Below are positions 35,492 to 43,033 of a stretch of DNA of 64,000 nt, piece by piece. The number at the start of each line of letters is the position of its first letter. The stretch's first letter is position 1. The stretch is from positions 125,982 to 189,981 of the forward strand of contig NZ_VDGH01000010.1 in NCBI RefSeq assembly GCF_006861795.1, read 5' to 3'. Source of the DNA: Psychrobacillus lasiicapitis. Its GTDB lineage: Bacteria; Bacillota; Bacilli; Bacillales_A; Planococcaceae. The notes beneath the pieces were generated by a model. That model did not search any database and was not told the DNA's origin. It saw only the letters and a program-made list of their open reading frames with translations. The position numbers were made by a program, and so were the translations under genes.

Positions 35492-35701
35492 ATGAATAAA
35501 AAATGGACGATTGAACAAATACGTGAATATGTTACGAAGAATTCAGATAGTGAATTACTTTCAAAAGAATACACAGGTTTCTCGCAAAAACTACAGTTTA
35601 AATGTTCATGCGGGAATGAATTTGAAAAAACGTTTACAAAATTTAAAGGAAGCAATCAGAAAAAATGTTCCAACTGTCAAGAAGCGAGACCTTCTCGTTA
35701 A
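35492..35701 (+). CDS. solitary zinc-ribbon module protein, 69 aa
   Basis: ATG 6 nt after GGAGGTG. Begins WTIEQIREYVTKNSDSELLS, then FKCSCGNEFEKTFTKFK and CSNC: four cysteines (CSC and CSNC) fit one zinc site. The same unit, W-(S/T)-x-E-x-I ... F-x-C-x-CG-x-x-F, occurs as repeats at the ends of phage and mobile HNH/GIY-YIG endonucleases (DUF723-like). Here a single unit stands alone with no nuclease domain, so it may be a relic of a homing endonuclease or a free DNA-binding protein. Recognition of the module is moderate. Confidence 0.65.
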   Translation: MNKKWTIEQIREYVTKNSDSELLSKEYTGFSQKLQFKCSCGNEFEKTFTKFKGSNQKKCSNCQEARPSR

Positions 35702-35740
35702 AGCTTTCAAAGTATGTGCTCGATTATTAATAGAAACAAG

Positions 35741-35786
35741 AAGAAACCAAATCATAGTATTTAAACTATGTTTGGTTTCTTTTGTT
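35741..35786 (+). terminator. terminator after the zinc-ribbon gene
   Basis: AAGAAACCAAAtCATAGT / ACTATGtTTGGTTTCTT, 16 pairs with one mismatch, then TTTGTTTC. Confidence 0.85.
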
Positions 35787-35985
35787 TCTGGCTTAGGAAA
35801 TTATTAGCTCTCTGGCTTGTCGATTAGTATAGGGAAACTGTGCGGTAAATTGCTCTATTAGTGTCCGCTACGATTTTCACTGCAGTCGTATGCTTTCCGC
35901 CAGGTGAGCGATGAGCCAGCCCGCCGCTATGGCGTACCTTTGGATGTCTCATTTTGCTCATGCGGAGGAACAAAGGCTAAGAACG

Positions 35986-35998
35986 CCACATCGTGTGG
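35986..35998. repeat. mini-hairpin with ACATCGTGT core, site 1
   Basis: CCACATCGTGTGG: core ACA-TCG-TGT with outer CC/GG arms, inside repeat A1. Confidence 0.6.
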
Positions 35999-36225
35999 TA
36001 ACGCCTTTGAAACCAACATCCTGTAGGCCTCGGCAGGAGTCGACGCCTACAGCGAAAATCAATGGAGCTTGCTACTTACTTAGTTCCAACAGATTTCGAT
36101 AATTTCTATTATCATTAAATATATCACAAATTATATTCCAATAAATGGTCTAACGAGACATAACAGGCCATGAACGCGACAAAGCCAATCAAGTGGATGC
36201 ACTTTTATCCAGTTAATGGTTAAGG

Positions 36226-36325
36226 GTAATCAAACAGTTATGGAAAGCAACCAATTCTATTCCGAAAGCAGCCAAATCAGCATAAGAGCAACCAAATTAC
36301 TAATGAAAGCAACCAAATCTTACAA
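36226..36325 (+). repeat. array of about five degenerate 21-bp units
   Basis: Units of the form GAAAGCAACCAAAT plus 7 variable bases have their GCA (or GTA) at 36226, 36247, 36268, 36288 and 36309, spacing 21, 21, 20, 21. A related array follows repeat A2 at 54.5 kb. Confidence 0.65.
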
Positions 36326-36458
36326 TAGCAAGTCTACTTGGAGTGGGACGCCGATAGCTACCGTGCAGTATCCTCATTTCTAATTGCCATATTAGGGCAG
36401 ACTAAGGTGTTTGCGCTCTTGTTCTATTTTTGGGGGATGGAACAAAAATTACTAAAAA

Positions 36459-36935
36459 TCATTGTTCATCAATTGTAAGGAATTTTTGCTGCACAGCATT
36501 CTTTGGAAAAGAGATTCTTAATATTTCATTTTGAAAAGTGACTAACGTGTCTTTTTCTGGGATTGCATAAGGAAGAGTAACCATTTGTTCTCTTCTTGAA
36601 TAAAATTGTTTTCTACCTGTGTGCGTTGGATATTTAATTTCTTCATGAAGAGAGTCCTCCACACCGATTCTTAAGGAGTTTCCTATTATTTCTAATTTAA
36701 TTTGATTGCGTTTGCAACCAGGTAATTTTGCTTCGACAATCACGTCTCTGTCGGTTTCATGTGTGTCAATTTGAAATGAATTAAAGGGAAGATGATTGTC
36801 CAGTTGGTTAAAAAACTGGCTGAAAAGCGAATCCATTTGCTGCATCATATTTCTTAATGATTTAAAACCAAATTCCGATGCTCCCATGAAATGCTCATTT
36901 TTCTTTTGTGGAAGATTGCCATCGCCATAATTCAT
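36459..36935 (-). CDS. Hsp20/alpha-crystallin family protein, 158 aa
   Basis: Small heat-shock or spore-coat-type protein. A variable N-terminal arm (about residues 1-55, Gln/Phe-rich) precedes the alpha-crystallin domain from IDTHETDRDVIVEAKLPGC to ISFPKNA. The usual A-x-L-P-G is present near 70, and the terminal I-x-I tail is weak (FLTIDEQ). Holdase chaperone or coat component (CotM and CotP belong to this family). GGAGGA lies ahead of the ATG. Repeat B1 begins 86 bp upstream of the start. Confidence 0.88.
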   Translation of the reverse strand: MNYGDGNLPQKKNEHFMGASEFGFKSLRNMMQQMDSLFSQFFNQLDNHLPFNSFQIDTHETDRDVIVEAKLPGCKRNQIKLEIIGNSLRIGVEDSLHEEIKYPTHTGRKQFYSRREQMVTLPYAIPEKDTLVTFQNEILRISFPKNAVQQKFLTIDEQ

Positions 36936-37020
36936 TTTTTATTCCTCCTACCATTTTTAATACTCATGCTTACATTATGTAGAAGTAAAAGAATGGTAGT
37001 GGGCTAAGATGTACAAGCGA

Positions 37021-37233
37021 ATAAAGTGAAACTTCAATCAGTGGGGATTTTCCGACGCACAGGTCGTGCTAGTGTGAACGTTGCGACATTGACGTCGCGC
37101 ATTTAGTCCGCTTTCCCCCACTGATTGTTAGTTGAACCAATCGGGCTTATAGGGCAGTTGATCTCCCACTTATCTTTTCGCTTTTCTTAAATCTTGAAGT
37201 GGGAGTCTTACTGCCCGTTAATGCGGGATAAAA
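37021..37233 (-). repeat. dispersed repeat family B, copy 1 (inverted, short form)
   Basis: Reverse orientation relative to copies B2 and B3; 213 bp bounded by ATAAAGTGAAACTTCAATCA and CCCGTTAATGCGGGATAAAA. In RNA sense it can form a long hairpin, GGGCAGT...TCCCACTT with AAGTGGGA...ACTGCCC. It lacks the central segment of about 80 bp present in B2 and B3. Confidence 0.75.
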
Positions 37234-37281
37234 TTTTCTTTACTTTTTATAAATGTTATGTTTTAATTCATTATATCAACT

Positions 37282-37302
37282 AAATCGTAACCATTACTGT
37301 TT
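37282..37302. promoter_or_regulatory. Zur box upstream of rpmG-rpsN
   Basis: The core TCGTAACCATTACTG (37285-37299) matches the Bacillus Zur box TCGTAATNATTACGA at 11 of 14 defined positions, 52 bp before rpmG. The genes behind it encode cysteine-poor ribosomal paralogues, the classical Zur targets, which supports the call. Confidence 0.7.
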
Positions 37303-37353
37303 GCGGTGTGTAAGATGATAGTTTGTACATTATTTCTAGGAGGAACAGCAATT

Positions 37354-37503
37354 ATGAGAGTAAACATTACATTAGCTTGTACGGAGACAGGAGATCGCAA
37401 TTATATTACAACGAAGAACAAACGGACTAATCCAGAACGTATTGAACTAAAAAAATATTGCCCGCGTCTACGTAAAGTAACGCTTCATAGAGAAACAAAA
37501 TAA
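37354..37503 (+). CDS. rpmG: 50S ribosomal protein L33, zinc-independent paralogue, 49 aa
   Basis: L33 of the C-minus type: the two zinc-binding CxxC pairs of normal L33 are reduced to single cysteines (CTETGDRNY and KYCPRLRK). Such paralogues replace the zinc form during zinc starvation and free its metal. The ATG at 37354 follows AGGAGGAAC; 49 residues is the standard length. Cotranscribed with rpsN (19 bp gap) behind a probable Zur box. Confidence 0.93.
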   Translation: MRVNITLACTETGDRNYITTKNKRTNPERIELKKYCPRLRKVTLHRETK

Positions 37504-37522
37504 AAAAGACGGAGGTATTACA

Positions 37523-37792
37523 ATGGCCAAAAAATCTAAAGTGGTGAAGGACAAAAAGCAACGAGAACTGGTTAGTCGCTATGCAGAACTTCGGAAGGAA
37601 TTAAAAGAAAAAGGAGATTATATAGCGCTCAGCAAGCTTCCGAAAAATTCGTCATCAACACGATTGAAAAATCGTTGTGAAGTGACTGGAAGACCAAGAG
37701 GATATATGCGCAAATTCAATATGTCCAGAATTGCATTTCGAGAATTGGCACATAAAGGACAATTACCCGGTGTAAAAAAATCGAGTTGGTAA
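37523..37792 (+). CDS. rpsN: 30S ribosomal protein S14, zinc-independent paralogue, 89 aa
   Basis: Long, non-zinc S14 (YhzA type, 89 residues against 61 for the zinc form). It has no CxxC pairs and carries the conserved [19 protein letters not shown] and the basic GVKKSSW end. It replaces zinc-bound S14 on the small subunit when zinc is scarce. Good GGAGG site. Second gene of the probable Zur operon; an attenuator-like hairpin (GGCA/TGCC then T-run, about 37850-37870) follows. Confidence 0.93.
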   Translation: MAKKSKVVKDKKQRELVSRYAELRKELKEKGDYIALSKLPKNSSSTRLKNRCEVTGRPRGYMRKFNMSRIAFRELAHKGQLPGVKKSSW

Positions 37793-37886
37793 TATAAGTA
37801 AGGATTAGATTAAAGACTAGTTATTGTGTATAACACTTGAAGAGAAGGGCATGTGCCTCTTTCTTTTTTTACGTGGGGTGAGTAAT

Positions 37887-38228
37887 TTGAATGAACGACT
37901 TGTAGAGTTTTTGTTCCGAAGTGAAGTAGCAAAGCTTCGGGATGATAAAAGAGAATTTTATCAATTTATAATAAACATAGAAGATACTTTGGCGGAAAGA
38001 GCAGAGAATGCAGAGGAGTTTTGCCAGCTTTTACTCAAATACTCACCAGTTGACGTGGCTGCTTCTCGCTTTAACTTGTCTTATGATAGGGTTGTACAAA
38101 GACTAGAAGCAATTGATGCAGAGCTCCACCAAAAAATAGAAGCCCGAAGTCAGAAAGTAGAGTGGATAGACTACACTCATCATTTTCCATTAGTGGAGGG
38201 TAAACGTGTTTTTTTATTTAAGAACTAA
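37887..38228 (+). CDS. hypothetical protein with HTH-like segment, 113 aa
   Basis: TTG start 6 nt after GGGGTGA, chosen over an upstream in-frame start that lacks a ribosome site and overlaps a hairpin. Acidic, mostly helical. SPVDVAASRFNLSYDRVVQRL looks like a degenerate helix-turn-helix (about residues 54-75). No identified family. It lies 94 bp after rpsN behind a terminator-like hairpin, so it may be partly co-expressed with the Zur operon. Confidence 0.65.
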   Translation: MNERLVEFLFRSEVAKLRDDKREFYQFIINIEDTLAERAENAEEFCQLLLKYSPVDVAASRFNLSYDRVVQRLEAIDAELHQKIEARSQKVEWIDYTHHFPLVEGKRVFLFKN

Positions 38229-38312
38229 TGACGAAGCGCCATGTCACTCAGAGAGGGAAATCTATGAAAAAGCGAGCGTTTTTCAATTTGTTAGTAGCAC
38301 TTTTATAACATA

Positions 38313-38350
38313 CAAAAAAGCACTATCTCCACAGGGATAATGCTTTTTCT
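38313..38350. terminator. terminator between convergent genes
   Basis: AAAAAGCAcTATC / GATAaTGCTTTTT with A- and T-runs on either side, usable on both strands. Confidence 0.8.
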
Positions 38351-38378
38351 AAATTATTCTTTGCGATAATTTCTTCCC

Positions 38379-38666
38379 TCAATCATCAGGATGCAGGTTA
38401 TTTTGCATAAGTTCTTGTACTTTGTCAATTTGCTCCTGAGATGCTAGCTCGGTCTTATACCAGCCTTTATTGCTCATTATTTCAAAAAGCTGATAATGGT
38501 TTGAACTTGCATTTTCAAAACATTGCTTATAAATTTCTCGTAGCTGTTGATGTGTGGTCTCTAATATAGTATTGCTGATGTTTCGGCAACGTCCTTTTTC
38601 CAGCTCTAAACAAAGTTGGAGTATTTCCCGATCTGTAAGTCCGCGTTCTGCGATATTATTTGGCAT
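38379..38666 (-). CDS. spore coat protein, CotF-like, 95 aa
   Basis: Resembles the small CotF-family coat proteins. The product opens LTDREILQLCLELEKGRC, with a following ERK-type helix, and a C-terminal helix with MSNKGWYKTELASQEQI. The KGWY motif is typical of the CotF/YhcQ/YraF group. Probably assembled in the spore coat. Second gene of a pair with the 67-aa gene 19 bp upstream. Confidence 0.75.
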   Translation of the reverse strand: MPNNIAERGLTDREILQLCLELEKGRCRNISNTILETTHQQLREIYKQCFENASSNHYQLFEIMSNKGWYKTELASQEQIDKVQELMQNNLHPDD

Positions 38667-38685
38667 ATGAATCCACCTTTTGTTG

Positions 38686-38889
38686 TTATTGAATGTTATT
38701 TGTTTGGTTGAAGTATTGGGAGAGCTCGATAATTTTTAGCTGGTGTTTTTCTGCCATTTGCTCGAGTGTTTTTCTTAGCTCTGGGTCTTTGCATTGCGTT
38801 GCACACCAGTTCATCGTTTTTGCGGTGATTACCTCTGCACGGATTTCATCCTCCATAAATGCTAATTCTTTCATCGTTAGAACGGTCAT
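38686..38889 (-). CDS. small CotF-associated coat-type protein, 67 aa
   Basis: Ferritin-like helical pair typical of the short partner in CotF-type loci: LAFMEDEIRAEVITAKTMNW, then LRKTLEQMAEKHQLKIIEL, as in YraG/YraE-like proteins. GGAGGTG lies ahead of the ATG. The B2 repeat begins only 32 bp upstream of the start, so the promoter must lie inside or beyond the repeat. Sporulation expression is expected (inference). Confidence 0.75.
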   Translation of the reverse strand: MTVLTMKELAFMEDEIRAEVITAKTMNWCATQCKDPELRKTLEQMAEKHQLKIIELSQYFNQTNNIQ

Positions 38890-38920
38890 CTCATTTCACC
38901 TCCGAAACTATAAGAAAGTC

Positions 38921-39216
38921 TTTATCCCGCATTAACGGGCAGTAAGACTCCCACTTCAAGATTGAAGAAAAGCGAAAAGATAAGCGGGAGGTCAACTGCC
39001 TGTAAAAGCTCGATTAAATGATCCCAGACTAAGTACGCAAAGCTCGTCGCAAAATAAAAGAGCGTTTGCAACGTCTGTGTGACCCACATCGTGTGGGACA
39101 CAACTAACAATCAGTGGGGGATGACGGAGACTAAAAGCGCGACCTCCATGTCGCAACGTCCGCACTAGCACGTCCTGTGCGTTGGAAAACCGCCACTGAT
39201 TGAAGTTTCACTTTAT
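38921..39216 (+). repeat. dispersed repeat family B, copy 2
   Basis: 296 bp from TTTATCCCGCATTAACGGGC to TTGAAGTTTCACTTTAT. The central part carries TACGCAAAGCTCGTCGCA (39034-39051), a mini-hairpin (39083-39097) and two further palindromes, GCGACCTCCATGTCGC (39138-39153) and GCACGTCCTGTGC (39168-39180). No coding capacity. Confidence 0.8.
39083..39097. repeat. mini-hairpin with ACATCGTGT core, site 2
   Basis: CCCACATCGTGTGGG inside repeat B2. The same position in B3 is occupied by a longer-armed version. Confidence 0.65.
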
Positions 39217-39268
39217 CTCATACTCTTTCATACATATGGACAATTTATTGATAGCGGGACCAATAGGA

Positions 39269-39502
39269 TTATTTATCGTTACTATTGAATTTAATTGCTG
39301 GGATATTATTGTAGATGAAGCTTGGTGGTACTTCATCTTCATTATTTTCACCATAGAATTCTTCTTGGATGGCAATATTCGCTTCCGTAGCAGAGTTAGT
39401 ACCTTCTTTTTGATAGGTAAGTTTACTATCCTCATTCATTTTTTCGTTCATATCCATGTTTACTTCAGCTGCTTCCATTTTGACAAGCTCATCTTTTTTC
39501 AT
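39269..39502 (-). CDS. small acidic hypothetical protein, 77 aa
   Basis: The ATG at 39502 lies 8 nt after AGGAGTG; an earlier in-frame start has no site. Strongly acidic and Met/Glu/Asn-rich at the N-terminus (MKKDELVKMEAAEVNMDMNE), ending IKFNSNDK. No motif recognised. The composition is reminiscent of small spore or stress proteins, but this is only an impression. It lies between repeat B2 and the terminator of the RND exporter gene. Confidence 0.6.
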   Translation of the reverse strand: MKKDELVKMEAAEVNMDMNEKMNEDSKLTYQKEGTNSATEANIAIQEEFYGENNEDEVPPSFIYNNIPAIKFNSNDK

Positions 39503-39607
39503 TCTCTTCACTCCTATTATTTTTAGTATGAAGCAAAAAGGAAGGAAAATACGAAACGTATAACAACTAATTTCCAATAAAAATATTTACCCCAAAACGA
39601 AATAACT

Positions 39608-39650
39608 AAAACCAGACTATAGCTTTGAACTAAAGTCTGGTTTTAATAGG
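39608..39650 (-). terminator. terminator of the RND exporter gene
   Basis: AAAACCAGACT / AGTCTGGTTTT (39608-39618 and 39634-39644), near-identical to the stem at 14.64 kb. Confidence 0.8.
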
Positions 39651-39656
39651 AACATA

Positions 39657-42600
39657 TTATGAAGTTATTTCTTGCTCAACTGACTGATTCATCCGCTGTT
39701 TCTTAGATTTTCTAAAATAAAGTAATTCATATATACAAGGAATTACAATCAGTGTTAGTAACGTTGCCATTGCTAATCCACCTATAACCACAATCGCAAG
39801 ACTTTGTGATACTAAACTTCCTGATTCAGCTTGCTTCATGAGTAGTGGAAGCATTGCACAGATTGTTGCAATTGCAGTCATAAAGATTGGTCGCATTCTT
39901 GTTGCGGTTGCTTCGACAAGTGCATCGCGAATAATCATTTTTTGTTCATTTTGTTTCACTCGATCTAATAACACAATCGCATTTGTTACGACAATCCCAA
40001 TTAGCATTAATGCTCCAAGAAGAGCTGTAATATCCACTGATATTCCGCTAATAAGAATTCCTAGAATAGCTCCAATTGCTGCAAGTGGTAACGAGCATAG
40101 AATCGCGATTGGTGCTTTAATAGATTTAAATGTGATGACCATGATCAAAAATACAATTCCGATAGATACAAGCATTATAAGGAATAAATCTGTAAAGTCT
40201 TCTGCTTGTTGGCTGCTTGAACCACCGATTAGAACATCTACATTTTCCGGAATATCTAAGCCAGCTTTATCCTCTTTATCGCCAAAAATTTCGAGATTTA
40301 CTGCATTTGAGATTTCTGATAGCTTTGCAGGATCTACGGAAGCTGTCACTCGAAGATAGGTATCTCCGTCTTTATGGAACTGGTTCGTAGATCTTTCCTC
40401 ACTTTGTAGTGTAGCAATCGATGATACTGGAACAAGACCTGCATCGGTCATAACCTGGATCTTTTCTAGGTCTTCTGCTGTTTTTGTATCGAGCAGTGGT
40501 TCCAAGAATACCGTTTTTTGTTTGTCATTCACACTAATTGTTCCGATTGGTGTTTTATTTAACATGACACCTAACTGTTGTGCAACTTGTTCTGTATTTC
40601 CTTTTGTCGGGTCAACTACAAGAGAGTGCACTGTTTTCTTTTCATCTTGATTGGTCGTTACTTCCTCTACACCTTCAATACTTTGTACTTTTTCTTTTAT
40701 AGCTGTTGCTACTTCTTCCAAATCGGTTACATTTTCACCAACGACATCAATTGTAATATTCGTGCTTGCTCCACCCATCATAAAAGATGCTGCAGATAAT
40801 TCTAAAGTGGCATCGGGATAGTCTTCTTTTTTCTTTTCCATTTCTTTTATAATAAGTTCTGTATCTTTTTTATCATGAAGTAAAATACTAAAGGATGCTT
40901 CAGTTGGTGATCCGACCCATCCATATTGAGCTGCTTCTGCTGGTGAACCTACTTGAGAAAATACATGCTGCACTTCATCTATTGCTAGAATGGAGGATTC
41001 AAGCTCCAATGTCTTTTCCTTTACTTCCGTTATTGGTGTATCATTAGGGTAGCTAAGTGTTGCCATTACATAGTCAGCAGAAGAATTGTCTACTGCTCCT
41101 TTAGGGATGACAAAATAAGTACCAATGGATCCGAAAAATAGAAGTATGGAAATGGTGAAGACAATCCATTTATGGTTTAAAGACCAAGTAACTAGTTTAG
41201 GAAAACGAACAGCGGGCTTATGTTCAGGCATCTTTGTATTTTTTAATAATCCCGCACTCATTACTGGTACAACAGTTAACGCTACGAGTAACGATGCAAG
41301 TAAGGAATAGGTAACCGTTAAAGCAAATGGTAATAAGAATTGTTGTAGTCCACCGTTTAATAAGCTCATCGGTAAGAATACTGCTACTGTTGTCAGTGTA
41401 GAAGCAGTAATCGCAACACCTACTTGCTTTGTTGCGTCAATAATCATTTGAACGGAAAATTTCTCTGTTTGCATTTTGCGGAAAATATTCTCGATGACAA
41501 CTATACTGTCGTCTACTAAACGTCCAACTGCAACAGCTACGCCACCAAGCGTTAAAATATTCAGTGTTACGCCAGACATTGACAAGAGGAATAACGTAAA
41601 ACAAAGTGATAAAGGAATCGATACGATAGTGATAAAGGTAGAACGGATATTTCGTAGAAAGAGCATAATAACTATTGTTGCAAATAGTGCACCAAGCAGC
41701 ACTTCTTTTATCATCGTATGAACGGAGTTTTCGACTAAATCAGCGGAGGATACGTAAATGACAGATTCCTGCTGATTATATTTTTCATTGATTTCTTTTG
41801 TTACTTTTTCAACTTCTTTACTAATCGTTACAGCATTCGATTGGCTATCTTTTGTGATGCTTATATCTAAGCTGTCTTTTCCGTTAAAACGGCTGATAAA
41901 GTTTGTATCCTTTGTTTCTTCAATAGAGGCAATATCACCAAGCTTTACATGTGGAGCTACTGTTAAATCCTTAAGTTTTTCAATGCTTGTGACATCCCCA
42001 ATTACTTTGACATTGCTAGTTTTACTGTCTATCGTTTTTTCTCCGACAGAAACAGCAGTATTTTGACCTTGAAGTACTCCCATGACCGCTTGAAGAGGAA
42101 TTTGATGTTCTGCCAATTTTTCTTCATCCATCTTGACGGAAATAATAGAATCCGTAACGCCATATACATCTACATTAGAAACACCTTTGATCTCTTGATA
42201 GATAGATCTAAGCTCTTCTCGCGCAAAATCCATATTTTCCGTAGATAAACCTTCATCAAAAGTAACGGCAATGTTGACGATTGGAATCATGGACGTATTA
42301 AGCTGTGAAATAGTAGGTTTAGCTATATAGGAAGGCAATGCCACATTGCTAATTGCATCCTGTACATCTTGTTTCGCTTGTTTCATATCAGACCCTGCTT
42401 CAAAAAATAGGTCTACTTTGGAAAATCCATCCCCCGTGGTAGAATAAACAGATGTTTTTCCATTCAATCCTGTAACTGCTCTTTCAATTGGAATCGTCAC
42501 TTCAGACTCCATGGTTTTGGAGTCAGTGCCATGACCCACAGAGATGATCGTTACTTGCGGATTATCCGCAGTCGGTAAAAACTCCATTGGTAGCCTAAAA

Positions 42601-42689
42601 TAACTGACAATACCTATCACTAATATTAAAATTGTTAACACAGCGACAGCGGCCCTGTTACCAAAAGCCCATTTCGTAAACGTCGACAT
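39657..42689 (-). CDS. swrC: RND efflux permease, SwrC/YerP-like, 1010 aa
   Basis: Gram-positive member of the AcrB/RND superfamily. First helix near residues 12-30, a large extracellular loop (about 40-325), six helices including GRLVDDSIVVIENIFRKM (proton-relay Asp pair), then a second loop and six helices with MLIGIVVTNAIVLLDRVKQ. The motif FLPTADNPQVTI and the internal duplication are typical. B. subtilis SwrC exports surfactin and other amphiphiles and is needed for swarming. Slightly shorter than SwrC (about 1065). GGAGGAAT before the ATG. No adaptor or regulator gene adjacent. Confidence 0.92.
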   Translation of the reverse strand: MSTFTKWAFGNRAAVAVLTILILVIGIVSYFRLPMEFLPTADNPQVTIISVGHGTDSKTMESEVTIPIERAVTGLNGKTSVYSTTGDGFSKVDLFFEAGSDMKQAKQDVQDAISNVALPSYIAKPTISQLNTSMIPIVNIAVTFDEGLSTENMDFAREELRSIYQEIKGVSNVDVYGVTDSIISVKMDEEKLAEHQIPLQAVMGVLQGQNTAVSVGEKTIDSKTSNVKVIGDVTSIEKLKDLTVAPHVKLGDIASIEETKDTNFISRFNGKDSLDISITKDSQSNAVTISKEVEKVTKEINEKYNQQESVIYVSSADLVENSVHTMIKEVLLGALFATIVIMLFLRNIRSTFITIVSIPLSLCFTLFLLSMSGVTLNILTLGGVAVAVGRLVDDSIVVIENIFRKMQTEKFSVQMIIDATKQVGVAITASTLTTVAVFLPMSLLNGGLQQFLLPFALTVTYSLLASLLVALTVVPVMSAGLLKNTKMPEHKPAVRFPKLVTWSLNHKWIVFTISILLFFGSIGTYFVIPKGAVDNSSADYVMATLSYPNDTPITEVKEKTLELESSILAIDEVQHVFSQVGSPAEAAQYGWVGSPTEASFSILLHDKKDTELIIKEMEKKKEDYPDATLELSAASFMMGGASTNITIDVVGENVTDLEEVATAIKEKVQSIEGVEEVTTNQDEKKTVHSLVVDPTKGNTEQVAQQLGVMLNKTPIGTISVNDKQKTVFLEPLLDTKTAEDLEKIQVMTDAGLVPVSSIATLQSEERSTNQFHKDGDTYLRVTASVDPAKLSEISNAVNLEIFGDKEDKAGLDIPENVDVLIGGSSSQQAEDFTDLFLIMLVSIGIVFLIMVITFKSIKAPIAILCSLPLAAIGAILGILISGISVDITALLGALMLIGIVVTNAIVLLDRVKQNEQKMIIRDALVEATATRMRPIFMTAIATICAMLPLLMKQAESGSLVSQSLAIVVIGGLAMATLLTLIVIPCIYELLYFRKSKKQRMNQSVEQEITS

Positions 42690-43033
42690 AAAAATAATTC
42701 CTCCTAAAAATTACAATTTTGCACCAATAAAATGCTAGCATAAACGAAAAGTAAAAAAACAGATTTGTAGATAACTTTATAAATTTTACAAAAATTTAAT
42801 TTCTAAAAGCTCCTTTCTATCGGTGAAGTTCCTATTTCATTTTAGAAAATAGGAAAATGTTCCACATTGATCCTTAGAATTAATTTTTTCTACGACCTAA
42901 GGCTTAGAAGGGGGCAGGTAACTGACTGGCGGCTAATTAGGAATAACCTGGTCTCGGTTATGGCTATAATGAAACATGCAAAGATGTTTTTAGTAATATG
43001 TCTTGATATTAGTAAACTTTAAAGGAGTAATGC
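42690..43033. other. 344-bp divergent intergenic region
   Basis: Lies between swrC (leftward) and the MgtC-like gene (rightward) and should hold both promoters. I looked for an M-box magnesium riboswitch before the MgtC-like gene and found no convincing match. A GC-richer patch at about 42900-42960 is unexplained. Confidence 0.4.

Larger units (their letters stand above)
35828..36345 (+). repeat. dispersed repeat family A, copy 1 (composite)
   Basis: Begins TATAGGGAAACTGTGCGGTA and contains GCAGTCGTATGCTTTCCGCC and the GC-rich CCTCGGCAGGAGTCGACGCC block. It is followed by the 21-bp-period array at 36226-36325. Copy A2 at 54275 starts and continues the same way; copy A3 near 54.8 kb is inverted. 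It is much more GC-rich than its surroundings. Open frames inside (such as 35911-36102) are not genes. Carries a mini-hairpin at 35986-35998. Confidence 0.7.

Noticed and set aside
35911-36102. 63-codon open frame in the GC-rich region
   Set aside because: Lies wholly inside repeat A1, has no ribosome site and the reading frame is not kept in copy A2.
36226-36325. CRISPR-like array
   Set aside because: Units are only 21 bp with no separate repeat/spacer structure and no cas genes in the window.
38264-38308. 14-codon frame MKKRAFFNLLVALL after AGAGGGAAA
   Set aside because: Looks like the start of a signal peptide but stops at once; too short to support as a gene, possibly a relic of a truncated secreted protein.
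42860-43020. Possible M-box Mg riboswitch before the MgtC-like gene
   Set aside because: The conserved M-box strings and pairing could not be found in the leader.
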